Origin: Solitalea agri
Lineage (GTDB): Bacteria; Bacteroidota; Bacteroidia; Sphingobacteriales; Sphingobacteriaceae
Length of the DNA stretch: 64,000 nucleotides
Assembly: GCF_023914155.1 (NCBI RefSeq)
Contig: NZ_JAMWYS010000036.1
Span: forward strand, 248,001-312,000
Direction: 5' to 3'
Numbering within the stretch: position 1 is the stretch's first letter; each line of letters opens with the position of its first letter. The position numbers and the translations under genes are program-made. The notes under the pieces were generated by a model. It searched no databases. It saw nothing but the letters and a program-made list of their open reading frames with translations, and was not told where the DNA came from. This document shows positions 28,475 through 35,938 of this stretch, one piece after another.

Positions 28475-29059
28475 ATGAAAAGAACAGTGAGAGTGCTATT
28501 GATAATGTGTTTATCTGTAGTACCATTTATAAGTTTTTCTCAGCAAAAATTATCTCCTAAGGAAAGTTCAATTCTAATAAAAGGAACTTCAACCATACAC
28601 GATTGGAGATGTAAAGTGGAGCAGCTAACCGGTGATATTCAGGTTGAAAAAGCTGGAGCTACTGTAAAAGCCATCAAAGTAATGGATGTGCAGATGGTTG
28701 TAAAATCGATTAAAAGTTTAAAAGAGGATGGAAGCTATTATGAAGCTTCAATGGACAAAAATGTTTACAAGGCATTAAATGCAGACAAAAATCCTCAAAT
28801 AACTTTCAGTTTGAAGAAAGTAAACAGTATTGGTGCGAATGGAGAAGTAAATGCGCTCGCTACCGTAAAAATAGCAGGTGTTGCGAAAGATCTAATAGTT
28901 ACTGGTGTTGCGAAGCAACTTCCTAATGGCTCGGTGAAAATTACAGGAAAAAAGGCTATGAAAATGACTGATTTTAATGTGGATCCACCTAAGGCAATGC
29001 TGGGAGCTATTAGAACCGGTGATGATATAACCATTGAATTCGACCTATTATTTAAATAA
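28475..29059 (+). CDS. YceI-family periplasmic protein
   Basis: A signal peptide (MKRTVRVLLIMCLSVVPFISFSQ) precedes a lipocalin-like YceI domain of about 170 residues, with the family's SSILIKGTSTIHDWRCKVEQ start, the KAIKVMDVQMVVKSIKS strand and a KMTDFNVDPPKAMLGAIRTGDDITIEFDL ending. YceI proteins bind polyisoprenoid-like lipids in the periplasm. The gene leads a rightward run of porin, a second YceI-like gene and pst genes, which hints at phosphate-linked expression. Confidence 0.88.
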   Translation: MKRTVRVLLIMCLSVVPFISFSQQKLSPKESSILIKGTSTIHDWRCKVEQLTGDIQVEKAGATVKAIKVMDVQMVVKSIKSLKEDGSYYEASMDKNVYKALNADKNPQITFSLKKVNSIGANGEVNALATVKIAGVAKDLIVTGVAKQLPNGSVKITGKKAMKMTDFNVDPPKAMLGAIRTGDDITIEFDLLFK

Positions 29060-29177
29060 ATCAATTAAAAAACAATCAATCAGATATTCAAACAAACAAA
29101 AGAACAATCAAGCAAACACACAAGCAATTAATCAAACACACAAACAAACAATGAATTAACTTCTAAAAACGAATAGC
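29060..29177 (+). promoter_or_regulatory. CA-rich, G-poor leader before the porin gene
   Basis: The 118-nt gap is built of repeated CAAACAAACA and CACACAA words and holds only about five G in its first 95 nt, so the RNA would be almost structureless. Such leaders can help translation initiation. No terminator is seen after the YceI gene, so this may be an internal leader of one transcript. Confidence 0.5.
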
Positions 29178-30527
29178 ATGAAAAAGATTTTATTATTTAT
29201 AGGTGCTGCTCTTATGGCTCATGGAACTGCAATGGCACAGTTTAGCAATCAGATTCAACATTTTAATCCATATGACCAGCGCGGTATTAATAAGTATGAA
29301 AGCGGTAAGAATGATACCATTCCTTTTGAAGGTTTAAAGTTAAGATTGGGAGCTGCTTTTACTCAACAGTTTCAGTCACTGGATCATAAAAGCACGGCTC
29401 TGAATAATCAAAAATCAAATAAGCTATATCCACTTTCTCCAGGGTTTATGCAGGCCCAAGCCAATTTGTTTATTGATGCTCAGTTAGCAGACGGCATTCG
29501 CTTAAACGTAAGCTCATATATGTCGGCTCGTCACCACAATGAGTTTTGGGTAAAAGGAGGTTATTTACAGATTGATAAACTTCCGTTTAATATTAGCTTC
29601 TTAAACGAAGTTATGAAGTACACTACTATTAAAGCTGGTCAGTACGAAGTTAACTATGGCGATATGCACTTCCGCAGATCGGATGGTGGACATACTCTGC
29701 AAAATCCTTTCATGGAAGGCCTTATTATGGATGCTTTCGCAACTGAAATTGGGGGTGATATTTTCGTTCAGAAAGATGGCTACTTCGGAATGGTGGGCAT
29801 TACCGGTGGTATGTTAAGAGGAAACGTAGATTCTGTTAAAACTACTATTGCTAACCCAAAAGCGCAGAAACAACCTTCGATTATTTTAAAGGGTGGTGTT
29901 GATAAACAATTAACCACTGACTTAAGGGCTCGTTTCTCGGGTAGCTATTACCATAATGGTAATACTGGTAACGGACTTAATACCTTGTACTGGGGCGATA
30001 GAACAGGTTCTAATTACCAAAACGTGATGGAAAAATGGGGTACTTATTCTGAGGTGAATGGTGTAGGTTCTACCACTCCTAATGCTTCAACCGCCATTGC
30101 TTGGTCAGGTCGTTTCAATCCTGGTTTTAGTCAGCAAGTTGATGCTTTGATGTTAAATGCGTTTGTAAAATATAAAGGTTTTGAGCTCTATGGAACTTAT
30201 GAAAAAGCTAAAGGTAGAGCTGCAACTGAAGCAGTTAAAAGATCGATTGATCAATATGCTGCAGATATAGTTTATCGTTTCGGTCGCACAGAAAACCTTT
30301 TTGTTGGAGCTCGTTACAATGCTGTTGATGGTCAGTTGGCATTTGGCGCTGTTAACCAGGATATTAAAGTTAATCGTACCGCAGCAAGTGCTGGTTGGTT
30401 CATTACCAAAAACATTCTTTTAAAAGGTGAATATGTAAAACAACAATACAAAGATTTTCCAACAGCTGATTACAGAAGCGGAGGTCAATTTAATGGTTTC
30501 GTAATGGAAGCAGCTATTTCATTCTAA
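29178..30527 (+). CDS. Outer-membrane porin, probably phosphate-regulated
   Basis: This 449-residue protein has a signal peptide ending MAQ, many alternating amphipathic strands (e.g. LNVSSYMSARHHNEFWVKGGYLQI, NLFVGARYNAVDGQLAF) and a terminal Phe (VMEAAISF), typical of a 16-strand-like barrel. It resembles Bacteroidota porins of the phosphate-selective (porin O/P) type. Placement just before pstSCAB-phoU supports phosphate or anion uptake. Specificity is inferred from position only. Confidence 0.72.
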   Translation: MKKILLFIGAALMAHGTAMAQFSNQIQHFNPYDQRGINKYESGKNDTIPFEGLKLRLGAAFTQQFQSLDHKSTALNNQKSNKLYPLSPGFMQAQANLFIDAQLADGIRLNVSSYMSARHHNEFWVKGGYLQIDKLPFNISFLNEVMKYTTIKAGQYEVNYGDMHFRRSDGGHTLQNPFMEGLIMDAFATEIGGDIFVQKDGYFGMVGITGGMLRGNVDSVKTTIANPKAQKQPSIILKGGVDKQLTTDLRARFSGSYYHNGNTGNGLNTLYWGDRTGSNYQNVMEKWGTYSEVNGVGSTTPNASTAIAWSGRFNPGFSQQVDALMLNAFVKYKGFELYGTYEKAKGRAATEAVKRSIDQYAADIVYRFGRTENLFVGARYNAVDGQLAFGAVNQDIKVNRTAASAGWFITKNILLKGEYVKQQYKDFPTADYRSGGQFNGFVMEAAISF

Positions 30528-30549
30528 ACAAATACAAATTACTTTTTTG

Positions 30550-30580
30550 AGCAGCAGGCCAATTGGCCTGCTGCTATTTA
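30550..30580 (+). terminator. Strong hairpin after the porin gene
   Basis: A perfect 11-bp stem (AGCAGCAGGCC, loop AATT, GGCCTGCTGCT) starts 22 nt after the porin stop. Only a weak T-rich tail (ATTTAAAT) follows, so it may stabilise the porin mRNA end rather than fully terminate. Confidence 0.7.
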
Positions 30581-30622
30581 AATGTTCAATTATCTATTCA
30601 GTCAATTATTCATGTTTAAAAT

Positions 30623-31198
30623 ATGAGACTAAGATTAATAGGAACAATAGCTGCTCTCATCTTGTTGTTAATCGATGTAGCTCAGGCACAAGAGCGGTTA
30701 ACAATTAAAATCCTTCCGGAAAGCACTATAAAAATTACCGGACGTAGTTCGCTCGGCGGGTATACTTTTAAATATAAAGGAGATCTTGCCCGGGTTTTTC
30801 AGATTCCGGCAAATGCTAACAATAAACAGGTTCTAGCCGCCATTCGCGCTTATCAATTGGAAGTGGAAAAGTTTAGTTCTGGCAACTTTTTCATGAACAA
30901 GGATTTTAGGAAGGTTATGAAAGTGGAAAGCTTTCCTTATGGCAAAATTGAATTGATTTCATTTCAGTCTGATCAAAACGGAAATGGCTATAGTAAGATA
31001 GGTGTAACTATTGCCGGAGTACGAAAAGAATTCCTTATTCCCTATCATTCTTCTAAAGAGCCTTATCGGTTCATTATTTCCGGATCACAACCAATACGTT
31101 TTAATGATTTCGGACTAAACCCTAAAGACGCCAGTCAAATTGTTGAAATTAAAGATTCTTGCACAGTTGAATTAAACCTTGTTGTACAGGTAGATTAA
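30623..31198 (+). CDS. YceI-like exported protein
   Basis: The 191-residue protein has a signal peptide (about 1-23, ending AQAQ). Its body follows the YceI outline loosely: ILPESTIKITGRSSLGGYTFKYKG at the start, FMNKDFRKVMKVESFPYGKIELISF in the middle, and IRFNDFGLNPKDA near the end. It is a divergent member next to a canonical YceI gene two positions upstream. It lies between the porin and pstS, so a role tied to phosphate-starvation envelope changes is possible. Confidence 0.65.
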   Translation: MRLRLIGTIAALILLLIDVAQAQERLTIKILPESTIKITGRSSLGGYTFKYKGDLARVFQIPANANNKQVLAAIRAYQLEVEKFSSGNFFMNKDFRKVMKVESFPYGKIELISFQSDQNGNGYSKIGVTIAGVRKEFLIPYHSSKEPYRFIISGSQPIRFNDFGLNPKDASQIVEIKDSCTVELNLVVQVD

Positions 31199-31222
31199 TT
31201 TAATCTTAAAATATTCAGCAAA

Positions 31223-31301
31223 TTGGGTAAATAATTTGTTAAAAAAATCTAGTTAACTTATTTGTTTTCAGTATTTTGTGTAAATAATTTGTTAAAAAAA
31301 T
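31223..31301 (+). repeat. 26-nt direct repeat, two copies 53 bp apart
   Basis: Copies at 31223-31248 and 31276-31301 differ at one base and share an uninterrupted 22-nt block (31227-31248 and 31280-31301) containing AATTTGTTAAAAAAAT. The 53-bp offset is about five helical turns, which puts both copies on one DNA face. They lie directly upstream of the Pho-like boxes. Confidence 0.8.
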
Positions 31302-31306
31302 GTTAC

Positions 31307-31335
31307 TTAACATTTACTTAACATTGGTTTAATGT
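31307..31335 (+). promoter_or_regulatory. Pho-box-like triple repeat upstream of pstS
   Basis: TTAACAT (31307-31313), TTAACAT (31318-31324) and TTAATGT (31329-31335) are spaced exactly 11 bp with 4-nt spacers. This is the geometry of PhoB/PhoP boxes; the PhoP box of Bacillus is TTAACA-like. The array ends 18 nt before TCTCTTTTGT, a possible -7 region, and 60 nt before the pstS ATG. Confidence 0.7.
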
Positions 31336-31395
31336 TCAAGTAATCTTTTTCCTTCTCTTTTGTATCCGAAAACATATCCATACAAGGAAATAAAA

Positions 31396-32406
31396 ATGAG
31401 AAAGATATTTCTTTTACTTACAGCCGCAGCATTTTTAACTTCATGCGGAGGCGGTCAAAAGGCGAATAAAAATGCCGAACAACCAACTGGTGTTGTTAAG
31501 ATTGACGGATCGAGCACCGTTTATCCTATTTCTGAAGCAGTTGCGGAAGAATTCAGAGAGCACCAGCCTGATGTAAACGTAACGGTTGGCGAATCAGGTA
31601 CAGGAGGAGGCTTTAAAAAGTTCTCAAGAAACGAGATCGATATCAGTGATGCGTCACGTCCAATAACAGCTGAAGAAATTGATGCTTGCACTCAAGCAGG
31701 TGTCAGCTTTATTGAGCTGCCAATAGCTTTTGATGGTTTAGCGGTTGTTGTAAGTAAGCAAAATACATTTATTGATCATTTAACAGTTGCCGAACTAAAG
31801 AAATTATGGGAGCCAGCAGCTCAGGGAACGATCAAAACATGGGATCAAATTCGTCCATCTTTTCCTAAAGAACCGGTAAAACTTTATGGTGCAGGAACTG
31901 CCTCGGGTACCTACGATTATTTTACTGAAGCTATTTGCGGTAAAAAAGGTGCTTCTCGTGGTGATTATACCGCCAGCGAAGATGATAACGTGTTAGTTAA
32001 GGGCGTTTCTCAGGATAAAGGTGGTTTAGCTTATTTTGGTTTAGCTTATTATGAGCAGAATCAGGATAAATTAAAATTAATACCGATTGATGGAGGAAGC
32101 GGTCCTGTTGCTCCTAGCCAGGAAACTGTAGGAAATGGAACTTACCAACCACTCTCGCGCCCTATCTTTATTTATATTAACGGTAAGTCAATTGAACGTA
32201 AAGAAGTTGCTGAGTTTGCTAAGTTTTATACCGAAAAAGCCGGTACTTTAGCAAAAGAGATTGGCTATGTTCCATTGAATGATGATGAATACAAATTAAT
32301 TCAAGAACGTTTGGCGAAAAAAGTTACTGGAACAGTATTCGTTAAAGGTAAGTCTACCGTAGGAACTAAAATGTCGGACCTTCTTAAAATTGAAGAAGGA
32401 AAATAA
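31396..32406 (+). CDS. pstS: Phosphate-binding lipoprotein PstS
   Basis: I start at the ATG at 31396 (336 residues): it follows an AAGGA-containing ribosome-binding site and begins MRKIFLLLTAAAFLTSC, a lipoprotein signal with Cys at 18. The binding domain shows VKIDGSSTVYPISEAVAEEF, the GESGTGGGFKKF loop and GAGTASGTYDYF, the phosphate-contacting segments of PstS. It delivers phosphate to the PstCA permease in the inner membrane. A Pho-box-like array lies upstream. Confidence 0.96.
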   Translation: MRKIFLLLTAAAFLTSCGGGQKANKNAEQPTGVVKIDGSSTVYPISEAVAEEFREHQPDVNVTVGESGTGGGFKKFSRNEIDISDASRPITAEEIDACTQAGVSFIELPIAFDGLAVVVSKQNTFIDHLTVAELKKLWEPAAQGTIKTWDQIRPSFPKEPVKLYGAGTASGTYDYFTEAICGKKGASRGDYTASEDDNVLVKGVSQDKGGLAYFGLAYYEQNQDKLKLIPIDGGSGPVAPSQETVGNGTYQPLSRPIFIYINGKSIERKEVAEFAKFYTEKAGTLAKEIGYVPLNDDEYKLIQERLAKKVTGTVFVKGKSTVGTKMSDLLKIEEGK

Positions 32407-32435
32407 GCTCCGCACTTTAAACATAGTTAAATGCT

Positions 32436-32476
32436 AAGCCCCGAAATCTGCTTAATGAAACAGGTATCGGGGTTTG
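32436..32476 (+). promoter_or_regulatory. Stem-loop between pstS and pstC
   Basis: AAGCCCCGA and TCGGGGTTT pair with one G-U wobble across a loop of about 20 nt. It sits in the 102-nt gap after pstS. It may protect the pstS message or attenuate transcription, giving more PstS than permease; no long T tract follows. Confidence 0.55.
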
Positions 32477-32508
32477 CATGAGTAAAATGATTATTTATAG
32501 TTTATTAA

Positions 32509-33387
32509 ATGCAAAAGGTTAAAGAGAAGATAATTGAAGCAATACTGCTAATCTGCAGTTCAATCACTGTCTTAACCACTATCGGAATTATCATTATTCT
32601 GGCAATTGAAACGTTTCAGTTTTTTAAGGATGTTTCAATTGTAGAGTTTTTTACCGGTACTGAATGGACCCCGTTATTCGCTAATAAGAAATTCGGTATT
32701 TTACCATTGGTTTCCGGAACCTTGTTAACCACATTTATTGCCATTTTGGTGGCCTTGCCATTGGGGTTAACCATTGCTGTTTACCTCAACGAATACGCCG
32801 ATAAACGATTTAAAGCAGTAATTAAACCTTTATTGGAAGTTTTGGCAGCTATTCCTACAGTTGTTTATGGATTCTTTGCCCTAACGTTCATTACTCCTAT
32901 ACTACAAAGCTTCATTCCTTCTTTGGCGGGCTTCAATGCTTTATCAGCGGGGTTGGTGATGGGTATCATGATCATTCCTTATGTTTCGTCGATGAGCGAA
33001 GATGCTCTAAGTGCGGTGCCTAATTCATTACGAGAAGCGGCCTACGGAATGGGGTCAACCCGTTTGCAAACAGCGTTTAAAGTAATGCTTCCTGCGGCTT
33101 CATCAGGGGTTATCGTTTCGGTAATTCTGGCAATTTCAAGAGCGATTGGCGAAACGATGATTGTTGCTGTGGCGGCTGGACAAGAACCACGGTTAACCTT
33201 CAATCCATTAAACTCTATAGAAACCATTACCACTTATATTGTGCAGGTGAGCATGGGTGACGTTCCTCAAAATTCAATTGAGTTCCGTTCAATTTTTGCC
33301 GCTGGTATTACATTATTTGGTTTAACCTTTATCCTTAACAATATCTCGTTTTGGATGAAACGTAAATTTGTGCAGCGATATGAATAA
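32509..33387 (+). CDS. pstC: Phosphate ABC transporter permease PstC
   Basis: The 292-residue protein has six predicted helices and the ABC-permease EAA loop (LREAAYGMGSTRLQTAFKVMLP). The WTPLFANKKFGILPLVSGTLLTT block and EVLAAIPTVVYGFFAL helix are characteristic of PstC. It forms the inner-membrane channel with PstA. It overlaps pstA by 8 nt, supporting coupled translation. Confidence 0.96.
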   Translation: MQKVKEKIIEAILLICSSITVLTTIGIIIILAIETFQFFKDVSIVEFFTGTEWTPLFANKKFGILPLVSGTLLTTFIAILVALPLGLTIAVYLNEYADKRFKAVIKPLLEVLAAIPTVVYGFFALTFITPILQSFIPSLAGFNALSAGLVMGIMIIPYVSSMSEDALSAVPNSLREAAYGMGSTRLQTAFKVMLPAASSGVIVSVILAISRAIGETMIVAVAAGQEPRLTFNPLNSIETITTYIVQVSMGDVPQNSIEFRSIFAAGITLFGLTFILNNISFWMKRKFVQRYE

Positions 33388-34237
33388 CGCCCGGAAAAAC
33401 GAGATTAAAGACAATGCTTTCAAAGTGTTTGCCCTTGTCTGCACATCAGTAGGTTTAATTGTATTAGGGTTGCTTCTTTATAATATTATTTCAGTAGGAT
33501 TAACACGTATCAACTGGGATTTTATCACAAATCTGCCTTCACGCAGACCAGGCAAGGCCGGTATTTATACAGCTTTACTCGGTATGATTTGGGTGGTTAC
33601 GCTAACGCTGATAATTTCATTCCCTATTGGTATTGGTGCTGGAGTATATCTTGAAGAATACGGTAAGAAGAATCCTTTCGCCAAATTCATCGAGATCAAT
33701 ATTGCTAACCTTGCCGGTGTTCCATCTATTATTTATGGTATTTTGGGCTTGGAGCTTTTCGGACGTTTATTGGCCTTAGGTAATAGTATATTGGCCGCAA
33801 GTTTAACCTTATCGTTATTGGTACTCCCAATAGTTATTGTTGCAACTCGCGAAGCGGTGAAAGCTGTACCAGGCTCATTGAGAGAAGCTTCTTATGGACT
33901 GGGAGCAACCCGTTGGCAAACGATCAGTCGTATTGTATTGCCGGCTAGCTTTGGCAGTATTCTTACCGGATTGATTTTGGCCGTGTCGCGAGCGGTAGGC
34001 GAAACTGCACCTTTAATTGTGGTAGGTGCTTTGGTTTATGTTCCTTTCGCACCTAAAACTCCAATGGATCAGTTTACAGTATTGCCAATCCAAATTTTCA
34101 ACTGGACAAGCCGTCCGCAATCTGGCTTTGTGGTGAATGCTGCAGCGGCAATTATTATACTGCTGATGTTTGTTTTCATATTAAACGGCTTTGCGGTATT
34201 TTTACGCAACAGACACAACAGAAGAGTGAAGTATTAA
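33380..34237 (+). CDS. pstA: Phosphate ABC transporter permease PstA
   Basis: I choose the ATG at 33380 (285 residues) inside the end of pstC; an upstream TTG four codons earlier is less likely. The protein has the PstA traits RPGKAGIYTALLGMIWVV, NLAGVPSIIYGILGLELF and the EAA loop LREASYGLGATRWQTISRIVLP. It pairs with PstC to carry phosphate across the inner membrane. Confidence 0.96.
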   Translation: MNNARKNEIKDNAFKVFALVCTSVGLIVLGLLLYNIISVGLTRINWDFITNLPSRRPGKAGIYTALLGMIWVVTLTLIISFPIGIGAGVYLEEYGKKNPFAKFIEINIANLAGVPSIIYGILGLELFGRLLALGNSILAASLTLSLLVLPIVIVATREAVKAVPGSLREASYGLGATRWQTISRIVLPASFGSILTGLILAVSRAVGETAPLIVVGALVYVPFAPKTPMDQFTVLPIQIFNWTSRPQSGFVVNAAAAIIILLMFVFILNGFAVFLRNRHNRRVKY

Positions 34238-34239
34238 TT

Positions 34240-34312
34240 AGTTTATAGTCGATAGTTCATGGTAGTAGTTATGAACTAAAAATAAACAGTACTATAAACA
34301 ATGAACCATGAA
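34240..34312. repeat. Heptamer-like repeat gap between pstA and pstB
   Basis: The 80-nt gap is made of near-repeats such as TAGTTCATGG, TAGTTATGAAC, TATAAAC and AACCATGAATAG in both orientations (TTCATGG against CCATGAA), giving an imperfect inverted repeat. It breaks an otherwise tight operon and would lie in the pst transcript. Confidence 0.55.
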
Positions 34313-34317
34313 TAGAA

Positions 34318-35070
34318 ATGAATAAGTTAGAAGCTAAAGACGTTAATCTCCACTATGGTGAAAAGCATGCGTTGAAAGGTATCAGTATGGGCATAAAAGC
34401 GAATAGCGTTACTGCATTTATTGGTCCTTCGGGTTGCGGTAAATCAACTTTCTTACGTTGCTTTAACCGTATGAACGACCTTATAGATAATTGCCGTGTT
34501 GAAGGAGAAATATTAATTGACGGGCGAGATATTTATAAGAATAGAATTAATGTTGTAGACCATCGTAAAAAGATTGGAATGGTATTTCAAAAGCCTAATC
34601 CATTTCCCAAATCTATTTATGAGAACGTTGCTTACGGCTTAAGAATAAACGGAATTTCTCACAAGAAATATCTTGATGAAACAGTTGAAAAATCATTGCG
34701 CCAAGCCGCATTATGGGATGAAGTAAAAGATGATTTAAAGAAATCGGCTTTAGCATTATCAGGCGGTCAGCAACAACGTTTATGTATTGCCCGTACGCTT
34801 GCTGTTGAACCTTCAGTAATATTAATGGATGAACCGGCATCAGCACTGGACCCAATTTCTACTGCTAAAATTGAAGAGTTGATCCATGATCTAAAAGATC
34901 GGTATACCATTGTTATTGTAACACATAATATGCAACAGGCGGCTCGTGTTAGCGATAATACAGCATTCTTTTATCTCGGCGAGCTGATTGAGTACGATGA
35001 AACTTCAAACATCTTTACAAATCCTGCTAAAGAGGCTACACAAAATTATGTAACCGGCCGATTTGGTTGA
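34318..35070 (+). CDS. pstB: Phosphate ABC transporter ATPase PstB
   Basis: The 250-residue ATPase shows Walker A G36-P-S-G-C-G-K-S-T44, the PstB-typical [10 protein letters not shown] that follows, the signature LSGGQQQR and Walker [14 protein letters not shown], then the switch His in IVTHNMQQA. It powers PstCA from the cytoplasmic face. The product is full length. Confidence 0.97.
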   Translation: MNKLEAKDVNLHYGEKHALKGISMGIKANSVTAFIGPSGCGKSTFLRCFNRMNDLIDNCRVEGEILIDGRDIYKNRINVVDHRKKIGMVFQKPNPFPKSIYENVAYGLRINGISHKKYLDETVEKSLRQAALWDEVKDDLKKSALALSGGQQQRLCIARTLAVEPSVILMDEPASALDPISTAKIEELIHDLKDRYTIVIVTHNMQQAARVSDNTAFFYLGELIEYDETSNIFTNPAKEATQNYVTGRFG

Positions 35071-35074
35071 TGGT

Positions 35075-35155
35075 TGGGTTCTCCTTGGTCCATGGTTAAT
35101 AGCCCATGGTTTTTTAATTAACTAGTAGTGGCTAGGGTCTATGGACTATTGCCTA
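35075..35155. repeat. Heptamer-like repeat gap between pstB and phoU
   Basis: The gap contains GGTCCATGGTTAATAGCCCATGG and, further on, GGGTCTATGGACTATTG, whose CCATGG, ATGGACTATT and AATAGCCCAT words recur in direct and inverted form. It resembles the repeat 800 nt upstream between pstA and pstB. Confidence 0.5.
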
Positions 35156-35185
35156 AAAAATACTTTGCGTTTTTAATCGCATTTT

Positions 35186-35213
35186 TATGACACATTTAGT
35201 ATGACACATTTAG
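35186..35213 (+). repeat. 14-bp tandem duplication over the phoU start
   Basis: TATGACACATTTAG occurs twice in direct succession (35186-35199 and 35200-35213). The first copy makes a five-codon frame MTHLV whose TGA overlaps the phoU ATG (ATGA). The duplication looks recent because the copies are identical. Confidence 0.85.
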
Positions 35214-35887
35214 AAGAAGAACTGCAAAAGTTGTTTTATCAGATGAACGATATGGCTAGTTTAGTAGAAGGCCAGGTCGAGAAATGTATTTCGTCGTTGT
35301 TAGATGAAGATAAAGGATTGGGAAGGGAGGTGATCTTCAACGAAAAGCGTGTTAACGCCTATGAGTTGAAAATTGATAAGGACTGCGAGAATATCTTTAC
35401 ACTGTTAAATCCGTTTGCGCAGGATATGCGCTTTGTTTTTGCCACATTAAAGATAAATTATAACCTGGAGCGAATCGGCGATAATGCCGAGGGAATTGCC
35501 CATTATGTAATTGAAGCAGAAAAAGGTTTTGATAAGCAGCTATTGGAAGAGTGTCGTTTTCATGAAATGGCCGAAACAGTAAAGTTGATGTTGAATGCAT
35601 CAAACAGGGCTTACAGTGAACGTAATGCTAAGCTAGCCAGAACAGTTTTTAGTATGGATAGCATTCTGGATGATATTAACAGGGCGGCAGCCGATTTGAT
35701 TGCAGAACATATTAGAGGAAATATTGATAACGTTATGCAGGCTTTATATCTGCTAACCATCATTCGAAAGTTGGAGCGGATAGGCGATCATATTACCAAT
35801 ATTGCTGAAGAAATAATTTTCTTTTTAGAAGCTAAAGTGCTGAAGCACGGTAAAAAAGCCAGCTTCATGGGTAAAGAAGATGAATAG
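35201..35887 (+). CDS. phoU: Phosphate-signalling regulator PhoU
   Basis: The 228-residue, all-helical protein carries two PhoU repeats with the metal-binding E/D-x3-D motifs (KINYNLERIGDNAEGIAHY and IIRKLERIGDHITNIAEE). PhoU links PstB to the PhoR sensor and dampens Pho signalling when phosphate is plentiful. It is the last gene of the pst run, followed by a strong terminator. No phoR or phoB-like gene lies nearby. Confidence 0.95.
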   Translation: MTHLEEELQKLFYQMNDMASLVEGQVEKCISSLLDEDKGLGREVIFNEKRVNAYELKIDKDCENIFTLLNPFAQDMRFVFATLKINYNLERIGDNAEGIAHYVIEAEKGFDKQLLEECRFHEMAETVKLMLNASNRAYSERNAKLARTVFSMDSILDDINRAAADLIAEHIRGNIDNVMQALYLLTIIRKLERIGDHITNIAEEIIFFLEAKVLKHGKKASFMGKEDE

Positions 35888-35900
35888 CTATATAAGTTAT

Positions 35901-35938
35901 AAAAGATAAAAGGGGCTTTACGGCCCCTTTTATCTTTT
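35901..35938. terminator. Bidirectional terminator after phoU
   Basis: A stem of about 16 bp with a GGGGC/GCCCC core (35901-35917 with 35922-35938) has A-rich and T-rich ends. It separates the convergent phoU and beta-barrel genes and overlaps the latter's stop codon. Confidence 0.9.

Noticed and set aside
28351-28560. 69-codon plus-strand frame before yceI
   Set aside because: It overlaps the signal-peptide region of yceI in another frame and has no recognisable sequence.
34240-35155. CRISPR-like array in the pst operon gaps
   Set aside because: The repeated words are only about 7 nt, are not identical, and have no spacers of constant size; no cas genes are present.
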